The notes under the pieces: generated by a model | Told to the model about the DNA's origin: nothing | Databases searched by the model: none | The model's input: the letters and a program-made list of their open reading frames with translations, nothing else | Position numbers and translations under genes: made by a program | From: a virus | Reading direction: 5' to 3' (one strand) | Virus record (IMG/VR): IMGVR_UViG_3300024311_000004 | Coordinates: 1-43,294 of that record | DNA length: 43,294 bases | Part shown: in pieces, positions 30,198-39,000 of the stretch | How the letters are laid out: each line of letters opens with the position of its first letter | Numbering within the stretch: the stretch's first letter is position 1

Positions 30198-31196
30198 ATG
30201 ATAAAGACTAACTCACAGCCTGATTCCGGGAGTCAGGAGGCAGCAAATGTACCCGTTGCAAATAACCTCGGAATGATTGATGAAGGCAGTTTGACTGATT
30301 TCATTAAATCAAATTTCCTTAACGAGGAAGGGGCGGCTCCAGCCAAAGAGGAGCAGCAGGCTGAACCTGAAGCGGAGACTGAGGAGCCAATTGTGGACTC
30401 GGAAGTGGAAGCTGAGGAAGAAGCCGATCAACCCGCTGAAGAAGAAAGCGAGGCTGAAGAAAGTCCATTAAGCAAGGGTGTCCAGAAGCGCATCAACAAG
30501 TTGGTTGCGGCGAAGAAGGCGGCCCAAGCTGAACTGGAAGCGCAAAAGGCTGAGTTGTCTAAACTACAACAAGAGCTTGAGGCTGCAAAGTCTTATGCTC
30601 CTGAACCTAGAGTAGACATTTCCGATGCAGTCCAACGCTTGACCTCGATTGAACAAATCAGGAAAGAGCACAAGAATGCAGTGGATATGATATTGTGGTG
30701 CGAAAACAACCCAAATGGTGGCACTTTAAAGACCTCAGATGGCGTTGAGCATGAGCTTAGCGATGTTGAAGTTCGCAACATAAAGCACTTGGCAATCACG
30801 CGAAAGGAAGTCGAATTGCCTGCTCGTGCCGAATATATTCAACACGAAGCGCAAGCCAAAGCTAATGCGATTAAGGAGATGCCATTTTTGACAGATCCTA
30901 AAAGCGAAAAGTATCAGGTAGCGCAACAGGTGATTAAAGACTTCCCTGAAGTTAAACGTAGGCCTGATTATTTGTGGTTGGCTGGAATCTTTGCCCTTGG
31001 TGCCGAAGCAATGGCAGCAAAACAAACGGGTAAGAAGTCGGTAACTCCAATTAAACGCGCCCCAGCGCAACCTACGGTTAAGGCTGCTCCAGCTACAGTA
31101 TCTCAATCGGATCTTCAGAAAGCCAAGCAATCCTTTGCGAAGGATTCTTCGATGCGAAGTGTTGAAGACCTTATTAAAGCAATGGACTTAGTTTAG
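30198..31196 (+). CDS. Scaffolding protein
   Basis: This is a 332-aa protein starting at ATG 30198 (a TTG at 30183 is rejected). It has an acidic disordered N-terminus (EPEAETEEPIVDSEVEAEEEADQ region at ~55-95), a coiled coil (residues ~105-135: LVAAKKAAQAELEAQKAELSK), a helical middle and a basic C-terminus (SVTPIKRAPAQPTVKAAPAT then a helix). That order, directly before the capsid gene, is characteristic of scaffolding proteins that shape the procapsid. Confidence 0.8.
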   Translation: MIKTNSQPDSGSQEAANVPVANNLGMIDEGSLTDFIKSNFLNEEGAAPAKEEQQAEPEAETEEPIVDSEVEAEEEADQPAEEESEAEESPLSKGVQKRINKLVAAKKAAQAELEAQKAELSKLQQELEAAKSYAPEPRVDISDAVQRLTSIEQIRKEHKNAVDMILWCENNPNGGTLKTSDGVEHELSDVEVRNIKHLAITRKEVELPARAEYIQHEAQAKANAIKEMPFLTDPKSEKYQVAQQVIKDFPEVKRRPDYLWLAGIFALGAEAMAAKQTGKKSVTPIKRAPAQPTVKAAPATVSQSDLQKAKQSFAKDSSMRSVEDLIKAMDLV

Positions 31197-31226
31197 TCCT
31201 TAACAACTCAAACCTTATTTAGTTTT

Positions 31227-32285
31227 ATGCCAATTCTTACTGAACCTAATCTTAGTGGCCGTGGTAAACGCGAAGATCTTGCTGACATGATCAGCATGGT
31301 TGACGCAAAAGACACGCCTTTTACGTCTATGGCCCGCAAGGGCAGCAAGCCCGGAAACATGTATTTCCGCTGGCAGGCAGACAGCAATCCTGCTCCCAAA
31401 ATCGGGGGTACGGTTGACGGTACTGATGTGCAGTCCACCGATTACACCAACTTCGACGTTGGTTATCGTGCGGAACTTGCGAACTACGCGCAGGTCTTCC
31501 GTATGGATCCTGTCCGTGTGTCCAAACTCTCCACTGACATTGCCCAAGTGGCTGGTGTCCGTGACGAGCTGGCATACAACGTCAGCAAGTCCATCCTTCA
31601 GTGCAAACGTTCGATTGAGACGACTCTCTGCTCGAACCAGACTGCACAGCAGGACAACGGATCTGTTCCTTACCTCACGGCAGGGATTCAGACTTGGATC
31701 AGCACCGCTGGAACTGGAACGCCAACCCCCGGCGACATCCCTTCCATCTTCCGCACTCCTACGGATTCGATCCTGACTGGCGCATCCAGTTCGATGACGG
31801 ACACGGCTGTGCAGGGGTTGCTCAAGAGCATCTACAACCAGACTGGTCAGTATCGCTCCTATGACGCGATTGTTGGCACCGATCTGAAGCGTGCGTTCAC
31901 GGGCCTCCTTGGCACTACCGCTCTGACCACTACGTCCACCAGTGGCGTTTTGGCAGCAGGCGCAACCAAGGTGCAAACCTTTCAGCGTGATGCTTCTGCC
32001 GATGCTTACATCCAGTCGGTCGATGTGTTTCAAGGTGACTTTGGCACTGTAAAATTGCACCCCACGGTGTTTCTCGGGACTATTACTGGTGGTGCATGGA
32101 CGGTTACCCCGTACAAAGGTCTTGTCCTGAACATGGACTTGATCGAAGTGCGTTACGGTGGGAACGTCGCTGCTGTTGAAGCTCTGCCAAGCTTCGGTGG
32201 TGGTCCTGCTCGCCTCGTTGAAGCGGTTTGCGGTCTGGTTGTCGGGAACCCGTTGGGTCTTGGCAAGTTTGACTTCAGCTCGTAG
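31227..32285 (+). CDS. Major capsid protein (DUF5309/SU10-like HK97 fold)
   Basis: This is a 352-aa protein. The N-terminal segment KREDLADMISMVDAKDTPFTSMARKG and 'GNMYFRWQADSN' match the DUF5309/SU10 major-capsid pattern. Middle and C-terminal parts are beta-rich with LNMDLIEVRYGG near residue 300, and VAAVEALPSFGGGPARLVEAVCG towards the end. Expected to build the icosahedral shell. Follows the scaffold; TTAGTTTTATG start without Shine-Dalgarno, as for other structural genes. Confidence 0.85.
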   Translation: MPILTEPNLSGRGKREDLADMISMVDAKDTPFTSMARKGSKPGNMYFRWQADSNPAPKIGGTVDGTDVQSTDYTNFDVGYRAELANYAQVFRMDPVRVSKLSTDIAQVAGVRDELAYNVSKSILQCKRSIETTLCSNQTAQQDNGSVPYLTAGIQTWISTAGTGTPTPGDIPSIFRTPTDSILTGASSSMTDTAVQGLLKSIYNQTGQYRSYDAIVGTDLKRAFTGLLGTTALTTTSTSGVLAAGATKVQTFQRDASADAYIQSVDVFQGDFGTVKLHPTVFLGTITGGAWTVTPYKGLVLNMDLIEVRYGGNVAAVEALPSFGGGPARLVEAVCGLVVGNPLGLGKFDFSS

Positions 32286-32464
32286 GCCTTCTGAGCGACA
32301 CCTGCCAGTACGCGATCAAGGTTGCGTTTCTAGAAGTGGTGTGACACTCTGGAGAGACAGAGACACTTTAGCGACACCTGCCATTCTGGATAGCTCAGAG
32401 TGCATGGTCTGGGAGTTCCCGGACGACGAGTGGTGTGACAACTGGGAGAGATACCAGCCACTTT
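32286..32464. repeat. Duplicated intergenic element after the capsid gene
   Basis: AGCGACACCTGCCA occurs at 32294-32307 and 32370-32383. AGTGGTGTGACA followed by a GGAGAGA-like stretch occurs at 32335-32357 and 32429-32451. The two units share the same order of these boxes but differ in spacing (41 and 59 bases), like a duplicated non-coding element. No convincing gene was found here. Confidence 0.55.
32407..32424 (+). terminator. Strong hairpin, no T-run
   Basis: GTCTGGG pairs with CCCGGAC (one T-G), loop AGTT. It lies in the second repeat unit between capsid and the next gene and may limit read-through or protect mRNA ends. Lack of a T-run makes intrinsic termination uncertain. Confidence 0.4.
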
Positions 32465-32812
32465 ATGCTGAACATTGATCCTAGTCTTGCACCTCAGCTT
32501 GAGGCTGAGTTTCGTCGTGGATGGCAGATGCGGCGTGTACGCGCCGAGATCCAAACCAAACAAGCTGCCAAGTTCACCCAGATGCGACACAAGTCGATTG
32601 AAGGACTTGGTCAAAAGATGGGCAGCATCCCCGGTGATGCGTATCACTTCTGGGGACACAAGCTGGGCTATGGATGTTGGGATGACCCGCAGTTCTTGAA
32701 GGAATTTTGGCGCGACAACCCTCGGTGCAAAGTAAACTCTGGCGGCACAAAAGAAATCAGTGTAGGCTGGGTTCCGTCCACCAACTTCAGATCACGCACT
32801 GTCTATAAATGA
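32465..32812 (+). CDS. Unknown head-region protein (115 aa)
   Basis: This is a 115-aa protein beginning at ATG 32465; an in-frame GTG at 32435 is less likely. It has a basic helix-rich N-terminus (AEFRRGWQMRRVRAEIQTKQAAK) and an aromatic C-terminal half (AYHFWGHKLGYGCWDDPQFLKEFW). It overlaps the next gene by four bases. Location suggests a head-completion or tail-connector part; no family recognised. Confidence 0.6.
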   Translation: MLNIDPSLAPQLEAEFRRGWQMRRVRAEIQTKQAAKFTQMRHKSIEGLGQKMGSIPGDAYHFWGHKLGYGCWDDPQFLKEFWRDNPRCKVNSGGTKEISVGWVPSTNFRSRTVYK

Positions 32813-34017
32813 AGACCGTTCCGTTTAGCGATATTCTTGCTTCAGTGTGTCAGCTTGTTGGTTTGGATCGCACGACGCTAAACGATAAGGCATTTGGGGC
32901 GATTCGCGATTTTACTAGCAGGCGCTTGTCTGTAATTTGGGATCGCGAGGAATGGCCTGAAGTGCAGCGGTACATGTACACTTGGCCGGGAATGCCAGTT
33001 GAGTCGATTGACGCTGGGTTGAATATTTTGGCCACGGAAAACAATGTTCCAATAGCCACGGAAGACTTGGAGGATTTGTTTTCTGAAAACGATCTTAACA
33101 CAAACACAACGCGCATTAACTTTGACACCAACTTTAAGCGCATTTACTTGCAAGACTTTGCAAACGACGCTTACAAAAAGAACACAATTTCTCAGTCGTA
33201 TGTAAAGTTTTTGAACCCATTTTACGGCTCAGCTCAAAACGGAGATCTGTCTCCAATTGACGAAGAACAATATCAGTTCACTTATTTGACAGCAATTGAC
33301 AGCATTGGTGAATACATAACAAGCATTGTTGTTGAGACTCCATTTATAAGCACAAATTATTTTGCGTATGGAGGCCCAAATTCACCTTTAACAAGTAAGG
33401 TGTTGTTTTTGGACAACCAGCAACTGCTTATTCAGATTCCAGAGGGATCCTTGCAGGGGCTGAACATCTACAGCAACGACCCAAGACAATCGACTAGAGC
33501 AATTCCATTGCCGTTTATTGTTGAGGATTTTGCAGATCAGTCTCCGCAATCGTTTAATGATGATGTAAGTTACCTTCGCACATTTGATGCTAGCCGTCAG
33601 TTTGTGCAGTATCGCTTAGAGCCGCCTCGCATGTTTGGCTTAAAGTACGAGTCAACTTTTACATACACGACTGGCGCGCAAATTTATTTTGATTTAGGGC
33701 AAAATAGCGGCAGTTACCACATTGTGGACAAAACGAAGCCAAGCAATGGAAGCTTTTTCTTTGCCAAAACCAACGTGCCAGCTGGGGCTAGCCCATCTGA
33801 ACAAGCGTCGGAAATTTGGCAGATTGTTGAAATTCCTGCTAGGTTTAGGGATTATTTAACTAACTCAGTATCTTCAGATTTTTTAAAGTCCGAAGGCCGC
33901 ACAGAAGAAGCTGTAGTGTTTGAGCAATTGGCGGAAACGGCCATTCAACAGCAGATTGACATTCTTGTTCGCCAGCAAGGTCAAGTTCAGAAACTGGATA
34001 TGGTGTACACTTACTGA
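32809..34017 (+). CDS. Head-tail connector/tail-tube-A-like structural protein
   Basis: This is a 402-aa protein. The N-terminal helical segment (FSDILASVCQLVGLDRTTLNDKAFGAIRDF) followed by the motif REEWPEVQRYMY is common in connector proteins of short-tailed phages. The rest is beta-rich with many Asn/Tyr, and a helical C-terminus (EEAVVFEQLAETAIQQQIDIL). Position between capsid and fibres fits a head-tail adaptor (P22 gp4 or T7 gp11 role). No Shine-Dalgarno; overlap with the previous stop. Confidence 0.6.
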   Translation: MKTVPFSDILASVCQLVGLDRTTLNDKAFGAIRDFTSRRLSVIWDREEWPEVQRYMYTWPGMPVESIDAGLNILATENNVPIATEDLEDLFSENDLNTNTTRINFDTNFKRIYLQDFANDAYKKNTISQSYVKFLNPFYGSAQNGDLSPIDEEQYQFTYLTAIDSIGEYITSIVVETPFISTNYFAYGGPNSPLTSKVLFLDNQQLLIQIPEGSLQGLNIYSNDPRQSTRAIPLPFIVEDFADQSPQSFNDDVSYLRTFDASRQFVQYRLEPPRMFGLKYESTFTYTTGAQIYFDLGQNSGSYHIVDKTKPSNGSFFFAKTNVPAGASPSEQASEIWQIVEIPARFRDYLTNSVSSDFLKSEGRTEEAVVFEQLAETAIQQQIDILVRQQGQVQKLDMVYTY

Positions 34018-34018
34018 C

Positions 34019-34216
34019 ATGATTACTCAATTTATCAGAAAAAGAAACGCGAACACCTCTCTTGATATAAACAAAAATTTTGCCCGCGTTCAAGTAAGCG
34101 GCAACTCTAAAACATTTTCGTTTAAAAAGACAGATGTCCCAATAAGTTCTCGCATCTTGACGCAGGCAAGTGATTTTCTTAATACTGAGGCTAATCAGCG
34201 CATTAACATTGGCTAA
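34019..34216 (+). CDS. Unknown small protein (65 aa) before the fibres
   Basis: ATG 34019 is one base after the previous stop. The basic 65-aa protein reads MITQFIRKRNANTSLDINKN, then FSFKKTDVPISSRIL. Beta-like and without known motif. A longer in-frame extension would lie in the connector gene and is rejected. Confidence 0.55.
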   Translation: MITQFIRKRNANTSLDINKNFARVQVSGNSKTFSFKKTDVPISSRILTQASDFLNTEANQRINIG

Positions 34217-34219
34217 CCC

Positions 34220-35125
34220 ATGAGCATTAAAATTTCCAATCTACCACCAGCAGCAATTGCAAATGACGCTGATGTTGTTCCAATAGTTCAAGGTGGCGTT
34301 ACAAAAAAGGCTGCAATATCTTTAGTGCGCCCAACATTTGGAACAGGACCAACTGATGCATGTGTTGGTAATGATTTTCGGTTAAGCAATTCACGCCCCC
34401 CATCTGGAACGGCTGGCGGCGATTTAACTGGCAGCTATCCAAGTCCAGAGTTGACAACGACAGGTGTTGCTGCATTAACCTACGGATCCTCTAGTGAGGT
34501 TGGCCAATTTACAGTGGATGATAAAGGGCGCATCACTACAGCCGCTATTGTAGCAATTAGCCCAAGTGCAATCGGCGCAGTAAGCACGTCGCAGCTTGCT
34601 GCAAATATTGCAACATTTCTTTCAACGCCAACTAGCGCAAATCTGGCTGCTGCACTTACTGATGAGGTTGGCATTGGATCTGTGGTGTTTGCAAGTGGAG
34701 TTATTGGAACTGGATCGGTTGTTTTAGCAAGCGGAGCTACAGGTTCTGGTGACGCTGTTCTTGCAACTACGCCAACAGTGCAAAATCCAACAATCAATGG
34801 ATATGTGGAAGGAGTTACATCCGTAACAGTTGCATCAAATTACACTATATCTATTGCAGCAAGCACGGTAATTATCGTACAGCTAACTTCCAACACGCCA
34901 TGCACGTTCACAATGCCTGCGCTGCAAGCAGGTAAATCATTTGCCTTGTATCTTAAGCAGCCGTTGACTGGAACGCCAGTTTCCACTGCAACATTTACTG
35001 GTGCCGTCTGGTCTGGAGGATCTGCTCCGTCATTAAATAACGCACTTGGAAGGCTTGATATATTTTCTTTTGTTTCTGATGGCGTTAAATGGTATGGAAA
35101 TGTTTCTAAAAACTACGTTTACTAA
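34220..35125 (+). CDS. Tail fibre/adhesin with shared N-terminal anchor (301 aa)
   Basis: This is a 301-aa protein. MSIKISNLPPAAIANDADV then IVQGGVTKKAAISL at residues 1-36 is closely related to the N-terminus of the 1340-aa fibre at 36008, so likely a common virion-attachment module. GGDLTGSYPSPEL is a fibre-shaft repeat also found there. The C-terminal ~100 residues are a beta-rich tip. Expected to be a fibre component attached to the tail. Confidence 0.75.
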   Translation: MSIKISNLPPAAIANDADVVPIVQGGVTKKAAISLVRPTFGTGPTDACVGNDFRLSNSRPPSGTAGGDLTGSYPSPELTTTGVAALTYGSSSEVGQFTVDDKGRITTAAIVAISPSAIGAVSTSQLAANIATFLSTPTSANLAAALTDEVGIGSVVFASGVIGTGSVVLASGATGSGDAVLATTPTVQNPTINGYVEGVTSVTVASNYTISIAASTVIIVQLTSNTPCTFTMPALQAGKSFALYLKQPLTGTPVSTATFTGAVWSGGSAPSLNNALGRLDIFSFVSDGVKWYGNVSKNYVY

Positions 35126-35967
35126 TGTTTTCAAAATCTTTTGCAATTACTCAAGGAATTGCCGTTTTAACAACACCATTTAATGCATTGTTTGTTGCTG
35201 GCGGTGGAGGCGGCGGCGGATATGATTCAAGTGGCGGTGGAGGTGGCGGCGGAGTACTTACATTTGCATCTGCAACGCTAGAGGTTGGGCAAGCATACAA
35301 TGTAATTGTTGGGGCTGGCGGGCAGGGAAATTTTGATATTCGTGGAGCTAATGGAAATAACTCAGAAATACAAGGCTCTATATTATTTTCTTTAGGCGGC
35401 GGCGGAGGCGGCTCAAATGGTACGGGGGGGATTATTGATGGTTCAAATGGCGGCTCTGGCGGCGGTGGTTCGTCAAGTACTATTAATGGAGCTGGAGGGC
35501 AGGGAACTTCCGGGCAAGGCTTTAATGGAGGGTCAGGCTGGGGTACAACTGCCAGAGCCGGAGGTGGAGGCGGTGGCGGAGGGGCTGCCGGAGGAAATGC
35601 AACTTTAACTGCCGCAGGAGCTGGCGGAGCAGGAAAATCCGTAACAATTCCGGGCAGTGTTGCAACTTTATTTGGAGGGGGAGGAAGCGGTGGCCGCGCC
35701 AATAACACTGCTGGATTGCCCGGCGGCGCGGGAGGCGGGGGCGCAGGCGGCTGGGGAAATTATAACAACGGCTCTCCGGGAACTGCCAACTTTGGCGGAG
35801 GAGGTGGCGGAGGAGCGTTTTTATCTAGCGGTGGAAACGGAGGCTCTGGACGTGTGGTAATTTGGTACACTGGAGCGCAGCGAGCAACTGGAGGCACTAT
35901 CACAACACCAAGCGGAAATACAATCCACACATTTACAACCTCTGGTACAATCACATTTACTTCGTGA
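35125..35967 (+). CDS. Glycine-rich adhesin-like protein (280 aa)
   Basis: This is a 280-aa protein of which a large fraction is Gly, in long runs such as AGGGGGGGYDSSGGGGGGGV, separated by short beta segments. The C-terminus (SGRVVIWYTGAQ..., TIHTFTTSGTITFTS) is a beta tip. Gly-rich receptor-binding proteins with polyglycine helices are known from tail adhesins such as S16 gp38. The start overlaps the previous stop by one base. Its position among fibre genes supports host recognition. Confidence 0.75.
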   Translation: MFSKSFAITQGIAVLTTPFNALFVAGGGGGGGYDSSGGGGGGGVLTFASATLEVGQAYNVIVGAGGQGNFDIRGANGNNSEIQGSILFSLGGGGGGSNGTGGIIDGSNGGSGGGGSSSTINGAGGQGTSGQGFNGGSGWGTTARAGGGGGGGGAAGGNATLTAAGAGGAGKSVTIPGSVATLFGGGGSGGRANNTAGLPGGAGGGGAGGWGNYNNGSPGTANFGGGGGGGAFLSSGGNGGSGRVVIWYTGAQRATGGTITTPSGNTIHTFTTSGTITFTS

Positions 35968-36007
35968 TTGCATATCTGTAAGATTATTTTTGTAGCCACA
36001 TAAAGTT

Positions 36008-39000
36008 ATGCCAGACATCAAAATTTCCAACCTTCCAGTAGCAACTGTTGTTAACGACAGCGACATTGTTGTTTTAAATCAGGGGGGCGACACTAAAACT
36101 GCCGCAAAAAGCCTGATTGTTGCTGGGCTGGCTACCACAAGCCAAATTTCTGGATTAAACAGCGCGCAGGTTGCGGCGTTAACTTCCTCGCAGATTGCAA
36201 CAATTACGCCAGCCAGTATTGGGGCGCTTGCAACGGAGGCGGCATCTGGATTTGCCAGCACAGCGGACATTCAGGGAATTGCGTTTACCTCACAGTTAAG
36301 CGGGTTTGTTTCGACCAGTCAAATTTCTGGGTTCACTAATAGTGCTCAAGTTCAAGCTCTCGCATCCGCTCAAATCGCCGCAATCACGCCAGCTTCGATT
36401 GGCGCTTTTGCTACAAGCGACGTTATTGCAATCTCCAACGGTGGAACTGGAGCAACAGACGCCGTCAGTGCGCTAGCCAACCTTGGCGCTGCTTCCTCGC
36501 AACAGTTAAACGCTTATGTGTTAAAGTCCGGCTCAACGATGGAAGGCCGCCTCATCATGGCGGCAACCACGGATCAGGCCAAGGCTAACATTGGGGGGTT
36601 AATTGCAACATTAAATCCATCTACTGTAACGGCAGGAGATGTTTGGATCAGCAGCCAGAGCAAATTAACATTTTCTCCTTCATCTGGGGTTAATGTAACT
36701 GTTCCCGGTCTTACTCAGTCAAACACATTCAATCAGCCGCAAACCATTGGCGTTGGCGGCACTTCAACGTCACTTGCGGTAAATCAAAGCGGCACAGGCC
36801 GCGCAGCTACGTTCGCAGCCAACTCTACGGCTCCTGCTGTTGCGATCACGCAGACTGGCACTGGTGCTGCGCTTTCGGTGGACAGCAAGGGCATCTCATT
36901 CTACGACGGTACAGTTCAAACAGGCGGCACAAGCCATTATGTGACTGGGCTGGCAGCTTTAGTAAATCAAGCCGGAACGCCAAACATTGGCGTCGCGCCA
37001 AACACGTTTACCTACACTTCTTTTGGCACCCCACAGCTTGACGGCCAAAATGTTTCTCTTGGCGTTGTAGTTCTTTTTACGGCTCAATCTGACGCAAAAC
37101 AAAACGGGCCGTGGATTGTAACCACGATGAACACTGGTTCATCTGGCGCTATCTTGACTCGCCCAGCGTGGTTTAGTGGTGCGATCTATCAGGGTGTCAC
37201 CGTCAGTGTTGGCGCTGGAAACACACGTTCTGGATACATCTACAACGTAGGCAAGGCTACAAGTGGAGCTATTAATGTTGGCACAAGCGACATCTCTGTT
37301 TCTGTTGTCAACTACAATCAAAATGCGGTTGGCACGGCTCAGATTTCTGGCTTTGCAACTACCGCGCAACTCGGTAGCTACGCGACTACTTCGCAGATTT
37401 CTGGGATTGCCACAACTGCACAGCTTTCAGGGTTTGCCACGACCACACAGCTTGGCGGCTACGCAACAACAACACAGATTAGCACGCTTCAACCTGCGCT
37501 AACATCTGCCGCGCCCCTCGCCATCTCGCAAGGTGGAACTGGAGCGACCACCGACATTGCTGCGCTAACAAACCTTGGCGCGTTGTCTGCGACTGCCGCT
37601 GCTGGCGGAGATCTGTCCGGCAACTACCCGAACCCGACGGTGGCAAAGATTCAAGGTCAGGATGTGTCTGCCGCTGCACCAACTAACGGACAGGTGTTGA
37701 CATGGAATGGCTCGGCATGGGTGGCGACAGCGCCTGCTGCCGGAGGCTCTGGTGGTGGTGGAGTGCTGTTTTACTTTAATAACGCAACTGCGGGCGGAAC
37801 TATTCCAGCGGGAGCCAAAGAGCTTGGTCGTGTTGCTGAAATTGGCCAGACCACTATTACAAGCGGAACACTTACGCCCACAGTTTGGACGCCAATTGCA
37901 GGATTTGTCTCCGACAACGATCCTCTTGATCCTAATCTTGAGTTTCTTCCTGCTGGTATTTTTGATTTTAATGTCTGGTGTACAGGCACGGCAAACATTA
38001 ATGCCCCAACACTACTAAGAGCAGTGGTGTATCGGTGGACCGGCTCCACATCAATACAGGTTGGAAATCCTTCTGGAAGTGCAGTGGTGGCAAACGGGCC
38101 AGCAAGCACACAAACTGCCATTTCGATGGTAATCCCGCAAACAGACATTGATCCAACTGATCGTCTGTACATTGTGCTGGAAGCGCAGGCATCTGGATCC
38201 GGGCATACAATCAGCATCGACCTTGGCAACAACACCCCTTCGCACGTTCACACGACGATCCCGTCGGTAGGCGGCACAGGTGTGGTAAAGGTCATTAACG
38301 GTGTCCCGCAGAACCCGGCATCACTAATCACCGACTCGGATGTCTCAAGCGCAGCGCCCCTTGCACTAAACAAGATCCAGATGTCCCAAGTCAGCGTGTC
38401 TGCTGGCACAGGATTGACTGGCGGCGGAGATCTTTCAACAAGCCGCACGCTTGCGCTGCAAACCACGGGAATCCCAGCCATCACAGGCGCAGGATCGTCT
38501 GTCGCAGTTCCAGTCATCTCGGCTAACATTTACGGCCAAATCACCGCGCTTACAACGGAAGCCATCGCAGTTGGCGGCTCTGGCACGGTAACGTCGATTA
38601 CGGCTGGCACAGGGCTGTCTGGCGGCACTATCACGGCATCTGGCACGATTGCCCTTGAAACGGCTGGTCCGGGCGTATTAACCAACGTAGGCTCCAGCGC
38701 AGCGGTGCCAGTTATTAGCGTGGACGCTTACGGGCGCATCAGCGCGCTTCAGACAGCTTCGCTTTCACAGCTTGGCGCTGGCACAGTGACGAGCATTGCG
38801 ATGACAAGCCAAGTGTCCGGCCTGTCATTTTCGCCAACGAGCGCAATCACTGACAATGGCACGTTCAACCTGACTGGTACGTTGGACATCTCCAACGGTG
38901 GGACGGGCGCAACGGACGCGCCATCTGCACTGAGCAACCTTGGCGGGATCACCTCGGCGTCACTGAGTGGACTAGCGACAACGGATCAGTTGTCTGCCTA

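Noticed and set aside
35151-35708. Proline-rich frame on the minus strand
   Set aside because: It is the mirror of Gly-rich coding DNA (Gly codons give Pro on the other strand); no motif or start context.
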